Assembly: GCA_037903355.1 (NCBI GenBank)
Contig: JBAJFE010000062.1
Location: 496,001 to 560,000, forward strand
Reading direction: 5' to 3'
Source of the DNA: Trichuris trichiura
Taxonomy: Eukaryota > Nematoda > Enoplea > Trichinellida > Trichuridae
DNA: 64,000 bases
Made by a program: the position numbers and the translations under genes. Under the pieces are notes generated by a model, which was not told where the DNA came from, ran no database searches, and worked only from the letters and a program-made list of their open reading frames with translations. Of this stretch, positions 22,266-33,792 are shown one piece after another (position 1 is the first letter of the stretch; every line of letters begins with the position of its first letter).

Positions 22266-23075
22266 TTAAAGAAATGTTCCATCGGAAGAGATGTTTGTAC
22301 ATCCGGGATGTCCAGCTCCATAAAGAGTTTGCTCTATTCTCATCACATTGAGGTTAGGTTGTAGCCAGGACGAAGACTCATAAGTCTCTTCAACTTGCTG
22401 CGTTGAGCAACCGGGAGAATCATAGCTAAGTGGTATAGCAGCGGAAGTTGCTGGTGTCCATTCTCCTTCATAACCCGGAACATTGCCTACGAAACTGTCA
22501 TTTGACCTGTAGGTTATCTGCGGGCAAAAGTTGCCAGACCAAGGGGCATTCCCTTGGGATGAACTAGCCTGGGAAATCATCATAAGGCATCCACCAGAAT
22601 TGGTGTGTACCGTCGTTGTTGGAATATATGCTTGAGGAGCTTCCTGCGCTTGAACTGGTGAATCCATAAAGTTTGTCAGTTCGTCACTGATCAACACTCT
22701 TGGATGAACTTGCAAATGGCTGGCAATAAGATTAGTGGTTGTTTGTGACAGACCTCTCGACAAGGTGTAAGCGAATTCCAAATTGGAAGGTTGTTCCTGA
22801 GCGGAGAGCATTCTGGTCAAAGCTATGATGTAATTGCGCGCCAGCCTAAGGGTTTCGATCTTCGACAACTTTTGATGATGCGGTGACAAAGGAACCACGG
22901 TTCGGAGGGTGTCCAAGGCTTTGTTCAGACCATGCATACGTGATCGCTCTCTTGCGTTTGCCTTCGACCTACGGATCTTGGACTTCGACGATCTTGCAAT
23001 GGAAGGTTGCTCGAAAAAGCCGCTATCGTCATGCTCAGATATGGCGGAAGAGTTGGATACACTCGTAGAAGCCAT
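22266..23075 (-). CDS. cnd-1: NeuroD-family bHLH transcription factor (CND-1-like)
   Basis: A 269-residue single-exon gene. Residues about 35-90 are a full bHLH domain: basic region [17 protein letters not shown], a loop VPLSPHHQK, and helix 2 [17 protein letters not shown]. The KANARERxRMHGLNxALD text and [14 protein letters not shown] are diagnostic of the NeuroD subgroup; LRLARNYI and the HHQKLSKIE loop are closest to C. elegans CND-1 as I remember it, which specifies motor-neuron fate. It binds E-boxes as a heterodimer with a class I bHLH (HLH-2/daughterless) in the nucleus. The remainder, rich in Ser, Gln, Thr and Pro, is likely the activation region. Neurogenin or atonal membership is less likely because of the loop. 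No stop-free extension upstream suggests another start. Confidence 0.88.
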   Translation of the reverse strand: MASTSVSNSSAISEHDDSGFFEQPSIARSSKSKIRRSKANARERSRMHGLNKALDTLRTVVPLSPHHQKLSKIETLRLARNYIIALTRMLSAQEQPSNLEFAYTLSRGLSQTTTNLIASHLQVHPRVLISDELTNFMDSPVQAQEAPQAYIPTTTVHTNSGGCLMMISQASSSQGNAPWSGNFCPQITYRSNDSFVGNVPGYEGEWTPATSAAIPLSYDSPGCSTQQVEETYESSSWLQPNLNVMRIEQTLYGAGHPGCTNISSDGTFL

Positions 23076-24257
23076 GCTAAAACAGGACTGATAAACTGAA
23101 AAGCTGTTGCAATGTTAACACCACAAATCGTAGCACGAGGACAAGAATAAATGCCTTGGCAAAGGGAAATGAGCCAAGCTGACGTGACTGGAGGTCAATT
23201 AGAGGATATGCTGGCGTCCACTGTAAATCAAGTGAACAATCGAAGATTAAATCTGTTGGGAGGATACAACAACGGGGTGACGCGGTGTCAAGCAAAATCG
23301 ACAATTGTTGCTTTGACAGCGGCCACGCCCGTTCTAAAATGCGGCACGCGCCAAGGTAACCTGCTGGCGTGCCAACTTGAACCCATACATGCAGGTGAAG
23401 CTTACCTAATCGGGAAAGCAGCTCAGGAGTAGCAACGGGACAAGAACTATGCAGCACAGCGTTCTAACTGGTGAATCGATCGTGACGGTGAGCCGGAGGT
23501 AGATTGGCAACTGGGCGGTTCATCAGGTGGCCACTTGGAAGGACCACCTGCTGACCGACCCTTTGACCTTGTAAGCTTAGGGCTTTTGTAGATGCTGCGC
23601 CACAACTGAACAATTAACTCGTTCGCCCCGTTTGGCCGGTCGGCTTGTTTGGCCCTCTTGCACAATGAGCATAGTACTACCTAAGGAACACCAGAGGGAA
23701 GCTCAGCGGGCTCAACTCCAATGTGCGAAACTTAGCCGCGGGATATCCGCCTCCGGTACTAGCAATCAACTATTCAGCTATTTAACCTATCCTCTGCTGG
23801 TGACCAAAGTCATCTATCCGACAGCTATTGTTTTTTGCTCAAGCACGCCTAGTCACCATTCATTCGACATTTCACAGAACAAGTAGTGGAGCCCTCCTGT
23901 GCAAGCGTGGTTAAATGGACAACCAGGAAAGTCGTACTGCATCAAGACAACGGCATTCGCTAACGGCTAAGGGGACCTAAATTCAATGAATGCAAATCTG
24001 TATCTCATTTTGGAAAACAAAAAGTAAGTCTGTCTTCAGCTGCAAAGTGTTTCAATAGTCCCTGCGGCTGTACATCTAAACTTGAGAATGTATATTTTTA
24101 AATTTTGTTCTGCTGAACGAAGCGCCGTGGTTCACAGTTTTTGGGTATCCATTGGTAGATATAGCAGCGAATGCAACTAGCTAGAATTTCTTTTCTACGC
24201 TTTAAGTAACTTACTCTGATTAGGTTCAACGTAGTCGAATCAAAGAAGCCTACTTAC
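23076..24257. other. Upstream region of the bHLH gene
   Basis: No supported gene. Minus-strand text near 24107-24181 could be a 3' terminal exon joined to the exon at 24258-24412 (it would end VQQNKI), with an acceptor at CTAG. The rest is presumably regulatory or intergenic for the bHLH gene; several CANNTG boxes occur but not more than expected. Confidence 0.3.
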
Positions 24258-24412
24258 CATGAGTCCTTATCAGCTTCCATAAGTCGGGCAATTCTTGGAG
24301 CGGCAAATGAAATTATTTCTTGAGGTTCATAGCCTTTCAGTTTTAAATACGCTTCGCTGCCAAGTAGAGCATATGATGAAGCCATGGGAATCCTAAGGCC
24401 GCTGTCAAAGTC
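24258..24412 (-). CDS. Orphan coding exon, unknown protein
   Basis: A 155-nt open segment bounded by a TTTACAG acceptor and an ATG|GTAAGT donor. It encodes DFDSGLRIPMASSYALLG, then a stretch including KLKGYEPQEIISFAAP and RIARLMEADKDS, which reads like real globular, helix-rich protein. I do not recognise the family; a weak resemblance to the C-terminal helices of beta-hydroxyacid dehydrogenases was considered and is not convincing. Neighbouring exons are uncertain: upstream is a GC-rich tract, downstream a possible terminal exon at 24107-24181. Confidence 0.4.
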
Positions 24413-24469
24413 CTGTAAACATACTCTTGCCGACGAGTCAGAGCGGTTCCATTGAAGCGCGACACTTCA

Positions 24470-24615
24470 AAGAAAGCCGCCGATGCGTTAGCTCAGTGCA
24501 GAGGCATCTGACCACCGCGCGGAAGCGAGCTAAGGACGCTGGTCAAGGCGGTCGAACGAAACCGAAAGGCGCCGAAGCCCCACCGGGGGGCCGGCTCGCA
24601 CCCTCCCAAGGTTGA
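24470..24615. other. GC-rich island
   Basis: The segment is strikingly GC-rich (CGCCGAAGCCCCACCGGGG and neighbours) compared with the AT-rich surroundings, and CpG is frequent. Both strands have short open frames, but none is convincing. It may be a 5' untranslated or promoter segment of the gene containing the orphan exon, or inserted DNA. Confidence 0.4.
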
Positions 24616-26133
24616 ACAAGTCCCTGAAAAGCGTGTCACATGTTGCGTGCCTACTGTTCAAGGCGTAGGACGTTTGATGACGGTTCAATTCCAAGGACTT
24701 CATCGCCGCTAAGCTAATGAACCTCCCGCTGGGACCATGCAACTTCGCACCAAGCATCTGCGCTCGTCATGCAGCAGTAGTCGTCTAATTCTTATGCAGC
24801 TATAATCATCCAGGAAGATACCTTTTCCAGCTTGCGTCTCCCTAATTATTGATTCCATGCAACATTTCTGAAGGCCTTGGAACCGTGTGAACATCAACGT
24901 CAGTTGCCTTACGCACGCTCAAGTGATGTTTTCCTTTTTCTACGAAAACGTGAACTGTTTGAAAAAAATCTAAAGGATATAAATTAATCAGTTGTCAAGG
25001 ACTTATGAATACAAACAAGGTGGAGCATCAGGGGTTCAGCGGATCAGTGGAGATTAAACTTACATTGCAATAGCCGGCGAGAAAAGTCAAGTGGGAATTA
25101 TCATACAAGGTCGTTCACCCTTTCTCGTCTCTCGCAGTAGAATGCAGAACTGCAGGAGTTAATCTTACTACAATTCGTGTCTGACAAATCCAAGATATTG
25201 TTAAGTAGAGTAAAGGGTCATAGTGGATAATGAATAAAACGACGAAAACAAGAAACGTACAAATGACAGCAGTAAGTACAGAATGCATGTACTAAGTATA
25301 GTGTTTTGTAAACGGCAGTTAAGTTTTTATATTCGATATTACGGCGAACCCGTTTTCAACAATAAAGCACAAGGTTGAAAACTCATAAATTGTAACTGTT
25401 TCTTAACGGTTCTTTGAAATGCCACGTTCGTTTTCAAAGAAGCAAGCCGTCTAGAGGAAAACTACTAAAAACACAAGCCCTTCCTCAGAGATAAATACGT
25501 GGGCGTAATAACCTACACCTGATAGTGTTTGCTCTGAACGTCACGTTTTTATTGGTATTTCAATAAATAGCTTTCTTCAAATAACATCAAAGCACTGCAA
25601 AACTATAATCCAGTGAACAGAGTACTCAGGACCGTACTTATCCGTTCTATGACAAATGTATTGAAGGAAAGAAAGAATTTCATGCACTCATTCCCTTCAT
25701 GTCTCTCATGCTTGACAAAGTCCCCAGTAGCATAGTGTTGTTCTTTATCCGTTTCAGAGTAAACAACAGTGAGGGAGGTTTAACGAATTGATCTACACGT
25801 GACTCATTCGTGAACCTCAGTCCTGATTGATTGATTGTATCGCTTTGTTTAGTAAAAAAACCATCTTTGAATATTATTATTGTTTTTACTTAAAAGTAAA
25901 TTTGCGTGGAAATCTTCCATAATTTAACCTTTTCAAGCCCGTGAAAATTTTTTTCTACAAAAGGATGAAATGAAGCATCACTTCACTGGCAACAGCGTTT
26001 GGCCGTCTTCCAGTAGGCATGTTTACTCGACTCGTCGCAAACCAAGCTGACTGATGCGTTAGGCACTGACCAAGTGCCTGTCAACTACTTTTTTACCAAC
26101 CACGTTTCATAGTATGCAACGGCGGCTGATAAA
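24616..26133. other. Intergenic, no gene seen
   Basis: AT-rich with stops in all frames; no exon, RNA gene or repeat could be supported. Confidence 0.4.
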
Positions 26134-29100
26134 TCAGGCATGCCTTACGTTCATTGCAGCAGAACTGCACGTCCAGGAACATGGCAGGAGAAAATCCAAT
26201 GAATTTGTCTAAGCGAAAAATGGTTAATATTGATAGATTACATCTTCTCAAAGTACAACCAACCTGTGCACAGGTGCAGTTTTGCCGGGCGTACCACTCT
26301 CGGCAATAGGCACAATAGAGTATGCCATTGCCTAACATGATCATAAGCCAAAGACAGAAATTCCATTTGGAACCTTTCGTGGAACGCATCAAAAGCATTA
26401 TGCCTACTAGCAAAGAAGAAAGAGACGATTTGAGTTCGCCGAAATTTAATTTCTTAACCTACCAGGACCAGCGCCTAAAAAGAATTCCACAAATAGAATG
26501 GGATAGAAAAACCGCAGAGAAATTGTTAGTATGTATTCGTGAACGACGGCAGACAAGAAGAATACCGCCATTTTGGCAATGTTCTTCCCGCTGCTACCAA
26601 GAAGCTGCAACCAAATTCCATCATTAAATTTGTCAAACTCTCCCTTACGTTCAGTACGGCGCAAACATCCTGGTAAACGTAAACATGAAGCCAATCGTAA
26701 ACGATGCAGTTCCATTTTCTGTAGAATGAAGGCATCGTCGTACAGTTCCACCAATCCTACACCCGACCATAAAGGTAAAATTCTTAAAGAGAAACCTTTT
26801 GGAGTTACCATGTAAAACATTCTATCACCGAAACGTAGCATCTCAGCGAAAGCATTCATCCATGAATGCAAGACGGCGTAGAAAGTTAGCAAATAACACA
26901 TCGATGCAGGCAGCACACAACCAAATGCAGAAAGCAGAAAACTGCTCCAGGACACATGATCACGACTGAAATTCTGGAAGAGCTTTAGAATCAAGGAACT
27001 GCCATATTATTGTAAAACAATGATGGCCCTGTATTATTATGCCGTAAGGTGTTTACAGCAAAACCTTAATACTGTTCTATACAAGCGTACAAGTCGAGAA
27101 GGAATTTTTCAGCCAGTTTTTCTACATTTGTCATCGTCGAGCTTTTAAGTCGACCCCTCCGTTTCAGGGGGTGTGAAAGCAAAAACTAAGCCTTATTAAT
27201 GGAATAAGATAGTAAAGGGACTGCTCAACCTATTATTTGATAGCACTAATTTCTTTTATCGCTGTTTTTTCTATTCGTCTCTGCAGATGACATTTTCGCC
27301 ACTACTAATCGCCATCATTAATTTTGTGTCGCTATTTTGTTTATTCGTAAATTTTCCCAGCTGAGGACGGGTCAAGAGCATTCCCAAATGCTTTGGATGC
27401 TAAGAGTTCGTCTTTCTGGAGGTATTATTCGTAAAATTCGCGAATGGTGGCCCCATTATCTTCTAGATTAAAACCTAGCAGTTAAGAGCGCAGCGGATAT
27501 TTTAGGGGAAATAAACTGAAAATGAAAGATCACAAGGATAGCTGCAAAATGATATCTACAGTAATCGTCCAAGAAAAGCAACCGACAGAACTTTCTAATC
27601 ATTCTTATGCTGTACCTGAGGTACTACCTCAAAACCCTTTTTGCTGCACCGAAAGGTTGACTTATGCGCAGGTATATATGACAATTTGTGTTAGAATTCA
27701 TTATTTTGAAAATATAACTTTTTGGTACTGAACCATAGGTTTTCACGTTTGAACTGTTTGTCCCTACAGAGTTCGTCCCGCTGAAAATGCAAAAATTTTT
27801 AATGGAAGGCAGTAGCTTTCAGGCCGCACGTGACCCGTCTTCAGCGGAGTAATTATTCATACAAACACTGAAGGCGGGAGCCGGTGATCCCGAAAGCTAC
27901 GCGATTAACTTAACAATAAATAAACAGACTCCCTTTCCAAGGAATCATGAATATAAGGAACACTTTGAATTACTTGAACTTATCTGACAAACCAAACATT
28001 GTAATATTAAGTTGTAAAAATGTACGATAAATATATCTTTCAAGTTGAAAGCATTTGATAAAGCTAAAGTTCATGCCACTGTAAATCAATTACTTGCCCA
28101 AAAAGTCAAATTATTCTCTTCCAATGCTCTATTGCGCTTTGCTTATGAATAAATTGGATATTTTGACAGCTTTATGAGTACCGATGCCTACTTCGAATAA
28201 CGGCATGCAGAAATAGACGAACACATGATGAGAATAGAAGACGCAAGCCAGTATTTCCATGAAATGCTTTGCAACCAATCTCCATCTCACGTAACTCGTT
28301 CTACAAGTGTTAAAGTAACAACTGCTCAGCTGGGCATGCGGGAATACCTTGGATATATGTTGCGGTAAATCAGAGTTGGAGCAAACAGAAAATAAATAAA
28401 ATTTTTGAATGCGGGACATCCATTCTTTACTTTTTTCTCGTTTTGGTCTGAAAAAGATAAATTGGGCCTGAAATTGACCATTTTCAATGCGTGTCCCCAA
28501 ACCTTGGCTAGACAGTTGATGTTTGTACTCCATGCTACTCGTATAGTTTTCGCGGACGAATGAGTGCACCTTCATTATAAATCTTACCTTAAGATATGAA
28601 CGATAGCGTACACATAAATCGGTAACATTGAACCAACTTGTTCACAGACAATTAACGCAGATGATCCGATCGGCAAGTCAAACCGGAGAATGAAATGAAT
28701 TGGCAGGAAGATAAATGCAGCGATCCAACTGAGATAAGCCAAAGTTGCGATATAGTTAGACTGTCCTTAAAGTTCATATTTAAAAAATGCAACAATAAAG
28801 CTGCTTACCAGTTGAGCTTGAAAAACATGACCAAATATAATAACCGGGATAAACAAAAAACATAACGCAGCAAAGCATCAGCATCCACGTAACAACCGTA
28901 AGGGGAAGTTTGCCGAAAAACCAGCAAAGAAGATCGATTTCCAGCTTAAGGCTACAACGGATAATCTTTCTAGATGCTTTTATGAATGTTCTCACCTTCC
29001 TCTAGTAATCAACTCTTGAATAATAAGGTTCATGACCAGTAGGGTCACTGAAGCAAGACAAATGTGGTAGATGGTTCGAATGTGAGAAGATTTGAATAAG

Positions 29101-29401
29101 ACGCTGAAACAAATGTCCATTTAAAAGATGGGACAGTCAGCCTATTGGATATACGTCAGAGGTGATTCTCTCAGAGAAAACACTTTCACTGCTTCGTACG
29201 CTGAGCTATACGAGGTGATGAGCAATGCGTATTTTCACAATGCTTGCATGTTTACCCGTCAGCAAATGCAAATAAGGATCCATTTTTCAAAGGTAAATTG
29301 CCGCCCAATTCAAAGTTCCGTCTGCTGTTCTCTTCCAATGCAGACAAATGCTGTTCAAAAACTCGTCCCATATGCTCACGTAATGACTTTAAAAAAGCCA
29401 T
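26134..29401 (-). CDS. SOAT: Sterol O-acyltransferase (ACAT/SOAT), MBOAT family
   Basis: About ten exons on the minus strand. Phase-consistent exons are 29256-29401, 28996-29103 (SHIRTIYHI), 28809-28951 (FFGKLPLTVVTWM), 28638-28765 and one opening at 28587 (MKVHSFVREN). Then come IYFLFAPTLIYR, a VRW exon to about 28150, and after a 1.1-kb intron the exon with NAFAEMLRFGDRMFY. Next are DWWN...FYRKWNCIVYDWL, the exon with AVFFLSAVVHEYIL, LGNGILYCAYCREWYARQ, and the last, LDFLLPCSWTC. The FYxxW region and the histidine of VVHEY are the MBOAT catalytic signature, and DWWN is diagnostic of sterol acyltransferases over DGAT1. The enzyme esterifies sterols with fatty acyl-CoA in the endoplasmic reticulum and is multi-pass. 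Nematodes do not make sterols, so dietary or host sterol is the likely substrate. The start (MAFLKSLREHMGR) is the first in-frame ATG before the first clear exon; earlier exons are possible. Confidence 0.85.
27832..27910. repeat. Hairpin repeat in SOAT intron (Penelope-like or hammerhead-like)
   Basis: GACCCGTCTTCAGCGG is the inverse of CCGCTGAAGACGGG, followed at 27868 by a direct copy with CTGAAGGCGGG, loop CCGGTGAT and CCCGAAAGCTACGCG. The direct copy parallels the better conserved one at 48361-48400. The element lies in the largest SOAT intron. Confidence 0.45.
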
Positions 29402-31021
29402 TGTTCTCCTGCCGCTGAACTTGGAAATTTACCTTAATGGCAGCTACGGCAACTTCCGTTTCGTCCATTACTTTCTTGTGTGCATCCATTCTAGCTACTA
29501 TGACTAAAACAACGCAGATTGTTCACAGCGTGGCAAGTGATTGAGCTGGCGGGTTTGTTAGTACTGAATTTCCCTGCAAGCTGATATGTAAACGTGTATT
29601 TCCGATTACAATGTTTTTGGTCAGAAAATTGCTGCGTAATGCTTTACTGTTGCAGCGAAAGCATAAGGGGCCCTCCATTAATAACTATTTCATGAAGTCA
29701 ATAATTTCCCGTAATAATACTTAAAATGTTCACAAACTTTACTTTAGCAGTCACGAATGAATGTACACAAAGCCTGAGGCAGTATCAGGCAACTGTTTTC
29801 TAGTTATCTTCACGCAGCTTTTGCTAAACGAAAGCAAGTTAAAAAAACTACTGCGTTGGGCAGCTCAGGCTAGAAAGGCAGCGATAGTAAGGCTAAAGAT
29901 TTAAAAAAGAGCTTTCGCATAATTTTTTAATATAGTCAACGACAGTAAGGCTTTTAAGAATAATAGAAGTCGAGGTCACAACGGAGTAACTACCAACACA
30001 TGTCTTCAACTCAAAAAGGGAATCCTGATCATCGATGCAATCAAGACAGAACGGCCGTTCAGCTATGTGAACAAGAAATCTTCAACAAGATGTAATCTTT
30101 GATAGCCTTTCTGATTCTCATTGTCTAACTAAAAACATATTCGGGCAGCTCTACGCTTCACCTGTGTTACTCCGGAGTGCAACAGTAACTTTTGCATACA
30201 GAAAAAATGGAAAATTGAAGTAGAAAAAAACGCACCCAAAATGTTGATCACTTTCCAAGCTAATATTGCTCACGTGCTGCTAGTCGTTAGCGTACTGCTA
30301 AGAAAGACCTGTTGCTGATCAGTCGAACATTATGAGCGTTATCGACCCGGCCAAAGTCTTTGCAATTTGTAAAGTAAAGCTTTTTCTACAATGCGACTTG
30401 TTCCCAAAGTACTTTTTATTGGTTTATCTGAACATGGTTATGCATCAAATTTGACATACCTATCAATCCATCTGAAACATGGCATATCGTGTTGACATCG
30501 TCACTGTTTCGCTGTTGCTCATGTCAGAGCTCTCTATCTCACGTCGTTGACAGCTGTAGACAAGGCGAGCATCGTCTTCCTCATTAGTTCAGACGTGAGA
30601 AAAAACTTCTATGGAAAGTCTGCTTTGTTAAACTTTTTATTTGCCTACATGAATTTCCTAGTTAATGGCATTTAAAAATTTTGCTTAGCGATGGCTGGCG
30701 TAAGAAAATTCACTTACCGTCAAATGTAAATCCAAATAAAAACGATATAAAAATAAAAACTAAATTGACGTTGGTTGTAACGGAAATTGTACTGAGTTCC
30801 CAAGAAAGCAGCAGCTCACATCGTGAGTACGGAAATCCAATACGTGACTGATTACGATATCATTGTCTCTCTTGACGGTATTGTTGTGACCGGCGACGGT
30901 CTAAAATCCGAAAGGTCGAATTCCCAGACTGTCCAAAATCTTGTCGGGTTGAAATGCTGAATAGCCCAAAAGTACATTGTAATGTGTTACTATGTTCCAG
31001 CTCTGTAATTACATCTTACAG

Positions 31022-31131
31022 ATAAAGAATGTAGGTTGAGTAGAGGCGTTCTTATACTGGTCTTGTTCAAAATAAGTGATCTGAAAAACAAGTCCAGTAT
31101 AATAACGTCTCTACTCAAATACATTCTTTAT
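31022..31131. repeat. Inverted repeat hairpin, about 46-nt arms
   Basis: ATAAAGAATGTAGGTTGAGT at the left reads back at the right as ACTCAAATACATTCTTTAT; the arms of 46 and 45 nt match at all but about four positions and one indel, with an 18-nt loop. Size and shape suit a small MITE or a long microRNA-type precursor. I see no related copy elsewhere in the window. Confidence 0.7.
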
Positions 31132-32400
31132 TTAAAAGATGCCAATGGACAAGTGCCACAAGGCCAACCCTTACGGCGCATTTTCAGCCTATTCGGGATT
31201 TTGAATCTAACTCTGCTGCGGCGAATGCATAGGGGTTTTTTTATCTTTGTCAGATGGACTCCTTTGATTACTTGATCCCGGGTTGCAGAGAGGACCTTAG
31301 TAAAGTAGTGCACGTTCCGCAATGGCGGATGCTTTTATAAAATGTTCCACTAGGAATGAGCGGGTCTATTGAAATCCCTTACGCTGGCCTGCTAGAAGGT
31401 ACTAACAAAATCTAACTTAACCGCTCAACATTTTATTACAGGAGAAACTGGGTACGCGCATATAAACGCTGTCGGCAAGCGAGACAGAAAGATCACAATA
31501 CATAGGGGCTGGAAGCCATCACTGGATCCTTTATTCCAACGGGACAGCGCTTATCATAGTAGAACATGCATCACATTGGTCGGATTTTCTGCAACCCAGA
31601 ATTACCTTAGGGTTAAGCTCGTTCTACCAAACATAGAAATGCTCAATACACTCGTCACAATAACATAAGAAATAGAAATAATGGTATCGAAGTCAGTGAT
31701 GCGAGATCGGTTCAACTTTCAGCAGAATGAGCACTCAAGCCCCTTTGCTTTAATTTTATTTTTTTGTTTTTCATCTTTAGACTACTCGCACTTCTATTCG
31801 CATTTAAATTTTCACTCATTATTTCACTTTGTTCCAGCTTCTTTAATGCTTTAACAATCCCCGCTGAAGGCAGGCTATCTCACAATGAGGCAGCGTATTC
31901 GTAACAGTCCTTTCGCCGCGTTCTCCTGTTCGGAACTGTGTCGTTCCATTCAGAAAAGTTGTTTTGCTCTAGTTGGAGTAGCTTATGCAGGAACTTAAGA
32001 AAATCAGAACGCTATTGCAGCGGCATGAAAGCATAACTTAGCCTAACTTGTCAACCGTTTACCTTCTGCTAGCTTATGTTTCCTCTACTGCTAACAGTTA
32101 CTGACGTTTTCTGGAGAAAGTTGGTCTGAAACCATTAGCCAGGTGAGCTGTTTCAGTCCCATTTTTCTGCACAGGAACCTATCGCTGCTTTCGGCGTAAA
32201 CACATGCGAAATTTTTGGGTGCCTTTCAGTCTTTTGGCACCTGCGTCATCGTCAACTATGGCGCGCGAATTCTGCGCCGACTCTTGAGAATCGCAGGTTT
32301 AATGCGCAATCAGTGGTGACTACATTTAATTCGAAATTAGTGCATCAAAACTGCAGCAGCCCAATATCATGAAAGTAATCTAATTCACCATACTAAGTAA

Positions 32401-32449
32401 ATATATATATACATGTACACATACGTATATACGTGTATATATGTATGCA
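32401..32449 (+). repeat. Alternating purine-pyrimidine (TA/TG) tract
   Basis: Low-complexity ATATATATATACATGTACAC followed by similar alternating text. Confidence 0.7.
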
Positions 32450-32661
32450 AAAAAGACACGAAGCAAAATGTAGTTACACTAAAATTTGCACCTCACAAAC
32501 AACTTCTACTAAATCGCCAACTAGGAAAGCTTTCATACAAAGCCCAAGAGAAAAAGCTACGTTATCGTCATTATGTTATGGATTCTGTCGGAATTTAAAT
32601 GAGGAAACAAATCTGCTACCAACAGCATGGGCAACTGCGTCAGCAAAGTTTGCTTGTGGAA

Positions 32662-33792
32662 CTATTTTCTTCCTTCTTTTCTCCTGCAAAACATTGTTTT
32701 TGCAAAGTTCATTCTGCCGGAACGAAACTTACCATCAGCGCGGGACGCTTCACCGCAGCCACAAATTTTCCCGTGAATACCTCTGGAGCACATATAACGG
32801 AACACTGACGTATCCTCCTGTGGATCATTTATGTGGACGATAACGTGCTCCAGTGTTGAAAAAATTGCCTTGAATTCTTTTGGCATTTTTTCAACCAGTA
32901 CCTCGCAGCTAATTTTCACAACTTTCTTTGCGCAAGCGAAATTCTGCTGGTTTCCACTATTCAGCAAATTGCGAATCAGCCGAACCAAGATGCGAAGAAA
33001 TGGAAGAAATTCAGTTTCTCGACCTTTCATCTGTGAGACTAACCCTGCGTAAAACAGGCAACATCCATGAAACCTCCACATCGTCCAACGTTCAGCTTCA
33101 ACTTTTTCAAAATTCCATCCCAACATTTTATTACAGGTTTTAATTACTTGCGTTAAGATGAGCCTGTTTTGCAAAATGTCATGTAACATCCACACCAGCC
33201 TTGCAACGGTGCCAGCACCAATTGGGTGCAAAAGAGCCGACACAGTCAATGACGAGATTTCAAACATAAAGAGCCTAGTGTGCACCCGGATAAACTCTTT
33301 GCGACGTTCAATGCGGTTCATCACTTTTCTTTCAGCATTTGGTTGCTGGGTTAAAATATACATGCACTGATCAACGAAAAAGTTAACTTTTTGACTGCAA
33401 GTCAATATCGGCTTGCCAGCTCGTCTTCGAGCAAACACCCGCCTTGGAGTGTAGTTCATTTCCTTTGATCTTTCCATTCGTGGAGCTCCCCTGTCTCTTA
33501 CCATTTCAACTGCCTTCACACGGTTGGAACGATAGTCATTTTTGCGCGTTTTATCTAACTTTTCCCCATCGCGCCCCGCGTCAGACTTTTTTCCCGTTAT
33601 TGCTGAACTTGGTATTCTCTCCCCTGTACTTGGCCCACCAGCTTTAGTCATTTTCTCGTCGTTACTCTTTTTACTGCTACCTTCAAATGGACCTTCAAGC
33701 AGTTCAGCAAATGCGGAAAGTATAGACGACTGATTTAGAACCTTACCGGCAGATGGATCACGAACAGGAATAATAGTAGTTTCTTGCGTCAT
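32662..33792 (-). CDS. PAIP1/MIF4G-like helical protein, paralogue 1
   Basis: A 376-residue open frame. Residues 1-120 are polar and disordered (MTQETTIIPVRDPSAGKV, then Lys/Arg/Ser-rich). From about 128 the text is helical and fits a MIF4G domain: KVNFFVDQCMYILTQQP, ARLVWMLHDILQNRLILTQV, CLFYAGLVSQM, FLRILVRLIRNLLNS. The pattern of hydrophobic positions follows PAIP1 and related translation-initiation adaptors, which bind eIF4A and poly(A)-binding protein in the cytoplasm; this is inference from memory. The ORF ends in a basic tail, but a GTAAGT donor after residue ADG and an acceptor about 43 nt on could replace it by an acidic end (EKKEENSSTSKLC). It shares obvious homology with the gene at 48997-50102, about 16 kb away: VNxFxxxC, VWxL, CNxxx. 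Confidence 0.5.
   Translation of the reverse strand: MTQETTIIPVRDPSAGKVLNQSSILSAFAELLEGPFEGSSKKSNDEKMTKAGGPSTGERIPSSAITGKKSDAGRDGEKLDKTRKNDYRSNRVKAVEMVRDRGAPRMERSKEMNYTPRRVFARRRAGKPILTCSQKVNFFVDQCMYILTQQPNAERKVMNRIERRKEFIRVHTRLFMFEISSLTVSALLHPIGAGTVARLVWMLHDILQNRLILTQVIKTCNKMLGWNFEKVEAERWTMWRFHGCCLFYAGLVSQMKGRETEFLPFLRILVRLIRNLLNSGNQQNFACAKKVVKISCEVLVEKMPKEFKAIFSTLEHVIVHINDPQEDTSVFRYMCSRGIHGKICGCGEASRADGKFRSGRMNFAKTMFCRRKEGRK

Larger units (their letters stand above)
29402..32661. other. Intergenic, mostly unassigned
   Basis: No supported gene. It contains an inverted repeat at 31022-31131 and an alternating TA/TG tract at 32401-32449. Short open frames near 29480 (MDETEVAVAAIK on the minus strand) lie just upstream of SOAT and could be 5' untranslated or an extra exon, but their phase does not fit. 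Confidence 0.4.

Noticed and set aside
24485..24700. tRNA-like text (TTAGCTCAGTGCAGAGGC; GGTTCAATTCC)
   Set aside because: The A-box-like and B-box-like pieces are about 170 nt apart and neither the T stem nor the acceptor stem pairs.
33444..33733. Hydrophobic plus-strand frames opposite the first PAIP1-like gene
   Set aside because: Antisense to the disordered N-terminus of a better supported gene.
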